Assembly: GCA_017522745.1 (NCBI GenBank)
Contig: JAFWYI010000300.1
Coordinates: forward strand, 1 to 6,072
DNA from: Mailhella sp.
Lineage (GTDB): Bacteria; Desulfobacterota; Desulfovibrionia; Desulfovibrionales; Desulfovibrionaceae
Length of the DNA stretch: 6,072 nt
Reading direction: 5' to 3'
Below the pieces are notes generated by a model. It did not search any database. It had not been told where the DNA came from and worked only from the letters and a program-made list of their open reading frames with translations. Made by a program: the position numbers and the translations under genes. Position 1 is the first letter of the stretch, and every line of letters starts with the position of its first letter. Below are positions 1 to 5,285 of the stretch, one piece after another.

Positions 1-1
1 G

Positions 2-1261
2 TGGATGAAGCGCCTTGCCATGAGCTGGCTGGTGTTCCGTCTTACGGATTCCGCCTTCCTGCTGGGCGTGGTGGAGTTCCTGAGCCTCGCCCCCATCCTT
101 TTCCTCGGGCTCTTCGCCGGGGCGTGGCTGGAACGGCACGACCTGCGAAAAGCGCTGGTGACCACGCAGATACTCTGCATGAGCGTGGGCGCCCTGCTCA
201 CATGGGTGTCCTTCACCGACCAGGCCACCTTCCCCTTGCTGGCGGGTCTGAGCCTGCTCCTCGGCATCGTGAGTGCCTTCGACATGACGGCCCGGCAGTC
301 CTCAGTCTCCCTCATGGTGGGCGACCCGCATGCCGTGAAGAGCGCCGTGGCGCTGAACTCCATGGCCTTCAACATCTCCAAGCTGCTGGGACCTTCGCTG
401 GCGGGCTTCATGGTCTGGCTGTGGGGCGAGAGCATCTGCTTCCTGCTGTCTACGCTGGCCTACCTGCCCATCATCTGTTTCCTCGCCTTCCGCATACGCT
501 TCCGCGAACGCGTGCAGAAGCCCCGCAGGCAGGGCCTGCTGAAAGACATGGGCGAAGGACTGAGCTACGTGCGCAACACTTTCTACGTGAATCGCATGCT
601 CCGGCTGTTCTTCGTTTTCGGTCTGCTGGCTCCGTGCTATGTGGTGCTGTTCCCCACCTTCTCCACCTACGTGCTGGACGGCGGCTCCCGCACGCTGGGC
701 TGGCTGCTGGGCGCTGTGGGCGCTGGCGCCTTCTTCGGCGGCATCGCGGTGTCGATGTTCATCTTTGTGAAGTCCATCCCTGTTTCTGTGTCGCGCAGTG
801 CGCTGTTCACGGCGGCGAGCCTTGCGGTGTTCGCGCTCTCGCCGTGGATGTGGCTCTCCCTGCCCAGCGCCTTCTGCATCGGCTTCGGCATCACCACCAC
901 GGCCATCAGCGTGAACACGCTCCTGCAGACCACCACGGCGGATTCCCACCGCAGCCGCCTGCTCAGCATCTACGTGATGTGTACGGCTGGCGCGGGCCCT
1001 GTGGGCGGGCTCATCTTCGGTGCGCTGGGCGACGTTGTCGGCGCCCCGGCCGCCATGCTCTGCGCTTCGATCATCCTGATCGCGGCCATTCTGTTCTACC
1101 TGCGTGAACTCAGCGCCGTGCGCCGCAGCCTGAACGACCACATGGCCGCCATGTGTCAGAAGGAATTCGAATGTCCCGACCCTGCGGATCATCACCATTC
1201 CCCGCTGGGCTCCATGCGTACCGATGGGGCCCACACTATGTCCGCCCCGCATAAGGACTGA
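2..1261 (+). CDS. MFS_3-type (EntS-like) efflux transporter, 5' partial
   Basis: This is an inner-membrane major facilitator transporter, probably a proton-coupled exporter of a small molecule; the substrate cannot be told from sequence. Numbering is from the first in-window Met (position 5). Residues 36-52 (GLFAGAWLERHDLRKAL) are the family's loop 2-3 motif A. Residues 97-135 carry the MFS_3 signature around ALNSMAFNISKLLGPSLAG. The C-terminal half has the matching RSRLLSIYVM..GPVGGLIFGALGD stretch (317-343). Hydrophobic segments continue to about residue 366. The frame is open to the window edge (a Trp codon precedes Met1), and the protein opens in the middle of what should be TM1, so I infer about 35-40 residues are missing upstream and that Met1 is internal. 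After the last membrane segment there is a roughly 50-residue hydrophilic tail with an HHH run and several Cys and Met residues, which is longer than usual. The stop lies 2 nt before the AEC permease gene, so the two are probably co-transcribed. Confidence 0.9.
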   Translation, partial: WMKRLAMSWLVFRLTDSAFLLGVVEFLSLAPILFLGLFAGAWLERHDLRKALVTTQILCMSVGALLTWVSFTDQATFPLLAGLSLLLGIVSAFDMTARQSSVSLMVGDPHAVKSAVALNSMAFNISKLLGPSLAGFMVWLWGESICFLLSTLAYLPIICFLAFRIRFRERVQKPRRQGLLKDMGEGLSYVRNTFYVNRMLRLFFVFGLLAPCYVVLFPTFSTYVLDGGSRTLGWLLGAVGAGAFFGGIAVSMFIFVKSIPVSVSRSALFTAASLAVFALSPWMWLSLPSAFCIGFGITTTAISVNTLLQTTTADSHRSRLLSIYVMCTAGAGPVGGLIFGALGDVVGAPAAMLCASIILIAAILFYLRELSAVRRSLNDHMAAMCQKEFECPDPADHHHSPLGSMRTDGAHTMSAPHKD

Positions 1262-1263
1262 GC

Positions 1264-2316
1264 ATGTCAGCCATCGTTTCCGCGCTCCTCACCATTTTCG
1301 GCATCATGCTCCTCGGCATGATAACGCAGCGCCGCCGCCTCTTCCCGGAAAGCATGGCCCTGTGCCTGAATCAGTTCGTCTACTGGGTGAGCCTGCCCTG
1401 CCTGCTCTTCTCGCAGATGTGTACCATCCCGGGCAGCGACAACGCCCGCGCGCTCGTGTGGGGCGGTCTTGCGGCCTCCATGCTGTGCTATCTGCTGTTC
1501 TACGCGCTGTTCTCTCGGGGCTTCCGGCACAACAGCCGGGCCGCCACCATACGCACCATGGGCGCGAGCTTCCCCAACGCGGCCTTCTTCGGTCTGCCCT
1601 TCGTCATCATGGTCTTCCCGGGCAGTGAGGACGCCCTCAACGCCAACATGATCTGCGCCCTGCTCTACACCGCCGTGGGCATCACGGCAGACACATCCCT
1701 CGACTATCAGCGCCGCGCCGAAACGCTGGCCGCGAACGCGGAGATGGAGAGGGACGACGCAGAGAACGCGGGGACGAACGCCGGGGGGAGCGCGAAAAAC
1801 ATGGGGAGCGCGCCTGCCCGCAGTTCCGGTCTTGCCATGGCCCTGCGCTTCGTGCGCGAACTTCGCCGCAACCCCATGGTGATGTCCTCGCTGGCCGGTC
1901 TGCTGGTGAGCCTTCTGGGCATCGAGCCGCCGCAGGCCCTGCTCCGCGCCACCACCATGCTCGGCTCCACCTGCGCGCCCTGCGCCCTGTTCAGTATGGG
2001 CATGGTGCTTTCCGCGCAGATGTCCGGCGCACTGGGTCCGATCTCCCTGCGTGACGTGCTGGGCCCCATCGTCGCGGTCTCCGGTCTGCGCCTCCTCGCC
2101 GCGCCGTTCATCGCCTACGTCATCCTCCGCATGGCGGGCTGCACCGGCGACATGCTGGCCGCCGCCACCGTGACCTTCGCCATGCCGGTGGCCGTGCTGG
2201 TCTACATCCTTGCGGAACGCTACGAAGCGAAGCCCGCCGAAACCTCGCTCACGGTCATCGTAAGCACCCTGCTTTCCCTCGTCACCCTGCCTCTGGTGAT
2301 GTGGCTGATGCCCTGA
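1264..2316 (+). CDS. AEC (auxin efflux carrier) family permease
   Basis: This is a roughly 10-TM inner-membrane permease of the AEC family (Mem_trans). Bacterial members move carboxylates such as malate or malonate, but the substrate here is unknown. The N-terminal half contains LNQFVYWVSLPCLLFSQM (35-52) and the conserved SFPNAAFFGLPF (102-113). The C-terminal half has RRNPMVMSSLAGLLVSLLGI (201-220), CAPCALFSMGMVLS (237-250) and TFAMPVAVLVYILAERY (304-320), all typical of the family. At 350 residues it is longer than the common 300-320. The excess is a charged, low-complexity Ala/Asn/Glu/Gly-rich loop at about 146-190 between the two bundles. ATG at 1264 is chosen because AAGGA (1253-1257) lies 6 nt upstream, inside the end of the MFS gene, and because the membrane segment starts immediately. 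It is tightly coupled to the MFS transporter, so a shared export role is plausible but inferred. Confidence 0.92.
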   Translation: MSAIVSALLTIFGIMLLGMITQRRRLFPESMALCLNQFVYWVSLPCLLFSQMCTIPGSDNARALVWGGLAASMLCYLLFYALFSRGFRHNSRAATIRTMGASFPNAAFFGLPFVIMVFPGSEDALNANMICALLYTAVGITADTSLDYQRRAETLAANAEMERDDAENAGTNAGGSAKNMGSAPARSSGLAMALRFVRELRRNPMVMSSLAGLLVSLLGIEPPQALLRATTMLGSTCAPCALFSMGMVLSAQMSGALGPISLRDVLGPIVAVSGLRLLAAPFIAYVILRMAGCTGDMLAAATVTFAMPVAVLVYILAERYEAKPAETSLTVIVSTLLSLVTLPLVMWLMP

Positions 2317-2441
2317 ACCAGGGGACGTTGCGCCGCCCCTCGCCCTCCCCGGTCTCTCGCGCCGCGCCTCACGCCTCACGCGTCCCCCCTCACGCGTCGC
2401 GCGTCCCCCCCCTCGCGCCTCAAGCCACGCCCCCCGCGAGC
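2317..2441. repeat. C-rich convergent intergenic spacer with short direct repeats
   Basis: This 125-nt gap separates the 3' ends of the AEC permease (+) and the HlyD-like gene (-). I see no gene in it. It is built of short C-rich repeats. CCTCACG occurs at 2367, 2374 and 2388, and CCTCACGCGTC occurs twice, 14 nt apart (2374-2384 and 2388-2398). C-runs of 6 (2384-2389) and 8 (2405-2412) follow. The core CGCGTCCC is also the core of the larger array at 3429-3510. A weak AGGGG/CCCCT inverted repeat (2320-2324 with 2336-2340) has no T-tract on either side and is not a convincing terminator. The minus strand is strongly G-rich, so structured DNA or RNA is possible. How transcription stops here is not evident. 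Confidence 0.6.
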
Positions 2442-3173
2442 CTAGTCCAGTATCTGCACCGTGGCGGTGAGCCCCACGCGCAGTTCCATGTCCGGCGGGA
2501 GCGCGTTGAGCTTCACCCGCACAGGGAAACGCTGGGCAAGGCGTATCCAGTCGAAGGTGGGCGTTACCTTGGGCAGCAGCCCCGGACCGAGTGCGCCGTC
2601 ACTGCGCTCGATGCCGCGCCCCACGCTTTCCACCACGCCGTCCAGCGGTCTGTCCGGCCACGCCATGAGCGTCACGCGGGCCCGCGCCCCTTCGCGGATA
2701 TGCCCGAGCAGGGTCTCGCGGAAGAAGCCGGTAACGCGGAAACTCTCGCGCACGGCCAGCGAGAACAGCGGCTCCCCGGCCTTCACCGCCGAACCGCGCT
2801 GCAGCGAACTCTCCATCACCCAGCCCCGCGCCGGAGAACGCACCTCCTCCACGGTCATGTGCCGCCCATGCTCGTCCGCGCCTTTCAGCGGGCGCACCAT
2901 GAACAGCGCCCCGCCCTCCGGCACTTCGGAGCCGCTCCGCACGGACACGCTCTCCACCACGCCGTCCACAGGTGAGGAGATGAGGATGAGATCTGCCTGC
3001 ACCTGACCGTCCCGCGTCCACGGTTCGTCCATCTCGCGCAGGTACAGCGAATGGATGAACCACAGGGCCCCGGCAGCGAGAAGCACGGTCACGCCCCATG
3101 CCAGAAGTTCCCGCGCCGAACCCCGCCCCTGCGTGAGCGCGGCCTCGCGGCGAGCGTCGTTCTTATGCATCAT
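2442..3173 (-). CDS. AaeA/HlyD-like periplasmic adaptor, hairpin-less
   Basis: This is a membrane-fusion (periplasmic adaptor) subunit of an AaeXAB-type efflux module, anchored in the inner membrane. In the 243-residue protein, a single TM lies at about 23-42 after a basic N-terminus. The first lipoyl half spans about 55-93 (DGQVQADLILISSPVDGVVE and the following segment). The second half is about 112-140 (VRSPARGWVMESSLQRGSAV onward). A beta-barrel region and the family ending QRFPVRVKL...MELRVGLTATVQIL (214-242) follow. Only about 18 residues (94-111, GADEHGRHM-type sequence) join the two lipoyl halves, where AaeA/EmrA-type proteins carry a long coiled-coil hairpin that contacts the outer-membrane channel. 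The start ATG at 3173 overlaps the TGA of the upstream DUF1656 gene (ATGA), with a second ATG directly after it at 3170, so the two genes are translationally coupled. The frame stays open upstream to 3326, but that stretch lies inside the DUF1656 gene and is not adaptor-like. Confidence 0.9.
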   Translation of the reverse strand: MMHKNDARREAALTQGRGSARELLAWGVTVLLAAGALWFIHSLYLREMDEPWTRDGQVQADLILISSPVDGVVESVSVRSGSEVPEGGALFMVRPLKGADEHGRHMTVEEVRSPARGWVMESSLQRGSAVKAGEPLFSLAVRESFRVTGFFRETLLGHIREGARARVTLMAWPDRPLDGVVESVGRGIERSDGALGPGLLPKVTPTFDWIRLAQRFPVRVKLNALPPDMELRVGLTATVQILD

Positions 3174-3367
3174 ATCCCCCAGCGAAAAAGGATGCAGGCC
3201 GTGCAGACGAGCAGGCCGAGGAAGGTCCATTGCGGCAGGCGGAACCAGCGGGTCCAGCCCAGCGCCCCCGTCAACCACGCCAGCAGTGGGGCAAGCACGC
3301 AGGCCACCGCCCACGCGGCCAGCCATGGCGAAAAAAATACTCCGAAGGCCGAAAGTTCATGCGGCAT
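3170..3367 (-). CDS. DUF1656 / AaeX-like small membrane protein
   Basis: This 65-residue inner-membrane protein starts MPHELSAFGVFFSPWL, the characteristic opening of DUF1656 (AaeX/YhcR) proteins, which accompany FUSC and HlyD subunits in aromatic-acid efflux operons. Their own function is undefined. Two hydrophobic segments are visible at about 11-32 and 46-62, separated by a basic/aromatic loop (GWTRWFRLP). The frame is open for another 51 codons upstream, but ATG at 3367 is chosen for two reasons: a near-perfect Shine-Dalgarno (AAAGGAGGA, 3379-3371) sits 3-5 nt before it, and the family N-terminus begins there. It overlaps the adaptor gene by 4 nt (ATGA). It is separated from the FUSC gene by a 299-nt repeat-rich spacer, which is unusual because these genes are normally adjacent. 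Confidence 0.88.
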   Translation of the reverse strand: MPHELSAFGVFFSPWLAAWAVACVLAPLLAWLTGALGWTRWFRLPQWTFLGLLVCTACILFRWGI

Positions 3368-3370
3368 GGC

Positions 3371-3379
3371 TCCTCCTTT
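3371..3379 (-). promoter_or_regulatory. Strong Shine-Dalgarno fixing the DUF1656 start
   Basis: AAAGGAGGA on the minus strand lies 3 nt before ATG 3367 (AGGAGG core spacing 4 nt). It decides between this start and an in-frame upstream extension that would be translated from the tandem repeats. Confidence 0.75.
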
Positions 3380-3414
3380 CATCGGCTTTGGCCCGGTGTT
3401 GACGCTGAGCAGGC

Positions 3415-3423
3415 GGGGGGGGG
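3415..3423. repeat. G9 homopolymer tract in the FUSC-DUF1656 spacer
   Basis: Nine consecutive G on the + strand (C9 in the transcript direction) lie about 48 nt upstream of the DUF1656 start, between that start and the G-run tandem array. Tracts of this length are prone to slippage during replication and also to assembly error. It lies outside any gene I accept, so a length change would alter the leader or spacing, not a reading frame. Confidence 0.7.
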
Positions 3424-3428
3424 CACGC

Positions 3429-3510
3429 CGCGTCCCTCGCCCGCGTCCCTTGCCCCGCGTCCCTCGCCCGCGTCCCTTGCCCCGCGTCCCTTGCCCGCGT
3501 CCCTTGACCC
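3429..3510 (-). repeat. 13/14-nt tandem array with multi-G-quadruplex pattern
   Basis: On the + strand this is six tandem copies of a unit starting CGCGTCCCT, at 3429, 3442, 3456, 3469, 3483 and 3496. Spacings alternate 13, 14, 13, 14, 13 nt, and the first four copies form a higher-order 27-nt repeat present twice exactly (3429-3455 and 3456-3482). Variant bases are TCG or TTG after CCCT. On the minus strand, which is the coding strand of the flanking genes, every copy gives two G-runs of 3-4 with loops of 3 (CAA/CGA) and 4 (ACGC) nt. That makes twelve regular runs between 3510 and 3434, enough for about three consecutive G-quadruplexes. Further G-runs continue upstream at 3514-3518, 3530-3532 and 3536-3540. 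It lies within the 3368-3666 spacer between FUSC and DUF1656, where I see no gene. Quadruplex folding is inferred from the pattern. Confidence 0.85.
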
Positions 3511-3546
3511 ACGCCCCCACGAAACGTATCCCACGCCCCCTCTACG

Positions 3547-3633
3547 CATCCCACCGCCGCACGTCCACAAATCCCCCACTCCCACCGCCGCATCCCACTC
3601 GCACCGCCGCATCCCACTCGCACCGCCGCCCCA
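3547..3633. repeat. 19-nt tandem repeat, second repeat family in the spacer
   Basis: The unit CACCGCCGCATCCCACTCG occurs exactly at 3583-3601 and 3602-3620, with a partial third copy (CACCGCCGC) at 3621-3629. A degenerate relative, CATCCCACCGCCGCA, lies at 3547-3561. It sits directly after the FUSC stop in the transcript direction, 3' of the CGCGTCCC array on the + strand. No palindrome and no T-tract are visible, so it is not a terminator. With the neighbouring array it fills nearly the whole gap 3368-3666. Confidence 0.8.
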
Positions 3634-3666
3634 CGCACCGACATCCCCTCTTCTCATCATCGCCCC

Positions 3667-4689
3667 TCAGCTCTTCGCTACAGGCGGGACCACGGAGAAC
3701 AGCAGTGTCACAGCCAGCGCGGCGCACATCAGCCCCACCACGCCGCCAAGGAAGGCCGCAGGACCTATCACCTCGCCGCCAAGACCGGAAAGCACGAACA
3801 CCGGCATCAGCGCCCCCATGCGGGCCATGCCCTGTTCCGGCAGCGGGAACAGCCACGCCATGACGAAGCACAGCGCAAATATCACCACGCCCAGTTCCTC
3901 GAAGCCCGAAAGCCGCGGCAGTACCGCGCAGTAGAGAAACATGGACGCCGCCATGCCCGCCGCAAAGGAAAACAGAAGTTCCCACGCCGCAAAGCGTTTC
4001 GTCATGAATCCCAGCAGGATGAGCAGGGATCCTATCTCCACGAACATCGTGCTTTCCGAGCCCGGCGGCGCGAAGACCTGCCAGATGAGCCCCAGCGCGA
4101 TGAGCAGGGTCAGCGCTCTCAGCCCCGTGCCCAGCGTGCCGCGCAGTACGGACAGCCCACCCCCGCCGCGAAGTTCCAGCAGCACCGCGCGCCCATAGCC
4201 CGGGAGCGCGCCTATCTCCTGCGAGGCGGACTGCGGCCGCAGGCAGAACGCGCATAAGGTGTAGGACGCGATGCCCACGAGATTCTCCGTCATGCGGTCC
4301 ACAGCAATGCCGAAGGGCGCTTCCTCGTGGGACTGCGCCAGCACGAGGACTATCATCAACGCCGTGGAATAATAGAAATAACTGTACTTGCTCTCGTGCA
4401 TGAGCATAGCGAGCAGGACCAGTGCCGCACAGCACGTCGCCAGCAGCCACAGCCGGTCCTCGCCAAAATACGCAAGCCCCGCCATGCCTGCGGACACGCC
4501 CACCACCGTGCCCACCATGCGCCAGATACCTTTCTGGAGGCTCTGCCCTGTGACCGACTGGCTGAGTATCATGGCCGCGATGCCCGCCCAGTAGGGTCGC
4601 TCCAGATGCAGGGCGAACGATGCCCCGAGGGCCAGCGTGATGGACGAAGCCGAAAGCAGTGCGATGAGCAGGCGCGACGTCACAGGCAT
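3667..4689 (-). CDS. Compact FUSC-family (AaeB-like) inner-membrane efflux protein
   Basis: This is the presumed pump/permease subunit of the AaeXAB-like module, in the inner membrane. The FUSC signature RPYWAGIAAMILSQSVTGQS followed by LQKGIWRMVGTVVGV is at 31-65. Hydrophobic segments lie at about 6-28, 33-48, 56-75, 80-97, 104-119 and 135-150. A short linker (151-188) leads to a second bundle at about 190-206, 216-230, 235-255, 262-282, 292-308 and 312-335. E. coli AaeB is about 655 residues with large soluble domains; this 340-residue protein keeps both membrane bundles and drops most of the soluble part. No catalytic or energy-coupling motif is visible, as is normal for the family. The ATG at 4689 has an AGGAGG 9 nt upstream, but that SD lies in the 3' arm of a terminator hairpin abutting the start. 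The next genes in transcript order are DUF1656 and the adaptor, after a 299-nt repeat spacer. The substrate is unknown; aromatic acids would be a guess from family only. Confidence 0.87.
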   Translation of the reverse strand: MPVTSRLLIALLSASSITLALGASFALHLERPYWAGIAAMILSQSVTGQSLQKGIWRMVGTVVGVSAGMAGLAYFGEDRLWLLATCCAALVLLAMLMHESKYSYFYYSTALMIVLVLAQSHEEAPFGIAVDRMTENLVGIASYTLCAFCLRPQSASQEIGALPGYGRAVLLELRGGGGLSVLRGTLGTGLRALTLLIALGLIWQVFAPPGSESTMFVEIGSLLILLGFMTKRFAAWELLFSFAAGMAASMFLYCAVLPRLSGFEELGVVIFALCFVMAWLFPLPEQGMARMGALMPVFVLSGLGGEVIGPAAFLGGVVGLMCAALAVTLLFSVVPPVAKS

Positions 4690-4690
4690 G

Positions 4691-4723
4691 AAAAAAGACC
4701 TCCTGCCACGAAGGTAGGAGGTC
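4691..4723 (-). terminator. Rho-independent terminator after the chaperone gene, overlapping the FUSC SD
   Basis: Read on the minus strand, GACCTCCT (4723-4716) pairs perfectly with AGGAGGTC (4704-4697). Beyond one mismatch, two further C-G pairs close a UUCGU loop. The stem is followed at once by six T (4696-4691). That is a textbook intrinsic terminator, 44 nt after the chaperone stop. It carries no T-tract in the + direction, so it acts on the minus strand. The T-run ends one base before the FUSC ATG (4689), and the 3' arm includes AGGAGG, the only plausible FUSC ribosome binding site. Confidence 0.85.
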
Positions 4724-4767
4724 TCTCGTTGGAGCGCTATGATTCGTTTGCCCGGCAGGCGGGCACG

Positions 4768-5220
4768 CTAAACGCGCAGAGTATGGGCGGCAAAGGGGTC
4801 GAAGCTCATCTCGGCGCTCGCCGTGCTCGGCACCTTGCGGCCCTCGGGCAGGGGCGGCAGGGCCAGCCATTCCTTCCACCAGCGCATGGCGCGTATGAAC
4901 CGCGCAAGGTCGGCTTCGAAGACGGAGTACGGCACTTCGTTCACCAGAAGGTGCAGGGTGAACATGGCGCGACCGGGATCTATGCCCAGAGTGGCGCCGC
5001 CGGTCTGCGCGCCAAGGCAGTTGGCGGTCAGCAGGCTGGCATGGGCGTCCTCGCGGTTCAGGCTGGAACCGAGATCCGCCATCACGTAGAGTTTTTCGCC
5101 GCTTTTCTCAAAGTCCACCATGTCGCCGTCAAGATCCACACGGCACGTGCCCTGCGGACTGAGTTCCAGTGCGATGCCGAGACTGCGCCCCAGTTCACGG
5201 ATGAGTTCTTCTGCGTTCAT
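4768..5220 (-). CDS. CesT-family type III secretion chaperone
   Basis: This 150-residue small acidic protein matches the Tir-chaperone (CesT/SycE-like class I) family, cytoplasmic homodimers that bind the N-terminal region of one or more T3SS effectors and deliver them to the export apparatus. Visible family features are an N-terminal helix (ELIRELGRSLGIALEL, about 5-20), beta strands with LYVMADLG (about 44-51), a central helix ending in the hallmark NCLGAQTGGATLGIDP (67-82), a strand (AMFTLHLLVNEVP) and a C-terminal helix (FEADLARFIRAMRWWKEWLA). The C-terminal 30 residues are variable. ATG at 5220 is preceded by AAGGA with about 9 nt spacing. The gene follows an unrecognised protein gene by 65 nt and is followed by an intrinsic terminator, so it is probably the last gene of a T3SS-linked transcript. 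Its cognate effector is not identified; the upstream neighbour is the nearest candidate. Confidence 0.85.
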   Translation of the reverse strand: MNAEELIRELGRSLGIALELSPQGTCRVDLDGDMVDFEKSGEKLYVMADLGSSLNREDAHASLLTANCLGAQTGGATLGIDPGRAMFTLHLLVNEVPYSVFEADLARFIRAMRWWKEWLALPPLPEGRKVPSTASAEMSFDPFAAHTLRV

Positions 5221-5249
5221 GCGATATCGTCCTTCTGATTTTGGTTATT

Positions 5250-5257
5250 GGGGGGGG
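5250..5257. repeat. G8 homopolymer upstream of the chaperone gene
   Basis: Eight G on the + strand (C8 in the transcript) lie in the 65-nt spacer between the stop of the upstream gene and the chaperone start, about 30 nt before the ATG. This is long enough for slippage. The rest of the spacer (5221-5285) holds the chaperone SD and no convincing promoter. Confidence 0.6.
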
Positions 5258-5285
5258 CGGGATGGGAGGCCGTGGCGTCAGGCCA

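Noticed and set aside
1..1107. Long + strand open frame overlapping the MFS gene
   Set aside because: Its product is Arg/His/Pro/Gly-rich with no family features, whereas the overlapping frame encodes a clear MFS_3 transporter. Long spurious frames are common in GC-rich DNA.
2320..2340. AGGGG/CCCCT inverted repeat as a terminator for the AEC permease
   Set aside because: The stem is only 5 bp with an 11-nt loop and no T-tract.
302..2379. Two long minus-strand frames antisense to the MFS and AEC genes
   Set aside because: Both products are His/Gln/Gly/Arg-rich low-complexity translations lacking domain signatures, opposite confident membrane-protein genes.
3368..3520. N-terminal extension of the DUF1656 gene made of GTRGKGRGR-type repeats
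   Set aside because: The frame is open only because the repeat unit is 27 nt. The strong SD and family N-terminus place the start at 3367.
3429..3633. Possible CRISPR array
   Set aside because: Repeats are 13-19 nt and directly tandem, without unique spacers of uniform length, and no cas gene is present.
4750..4764. GCCCG/CGGGC hairpin just after the chaperone stop
   Set aside because: The stem is 5 bp without a T-tract. It is too weak to call, and the strong terminator follows about 30 nt later.
3542..4879. 445-codon minus-strand frame across FUSC and the repeats
   Set aside because: It is out of frame with FUSC, translates to Gly/Arg/Ala-rich sequence and runs through the terminator and repeat DNA.
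4327..5238. 303-codon + strand frame antisense to FUSC and the chaperone
   Set aside because: The opposite strand has family-level matches, and this product has none.
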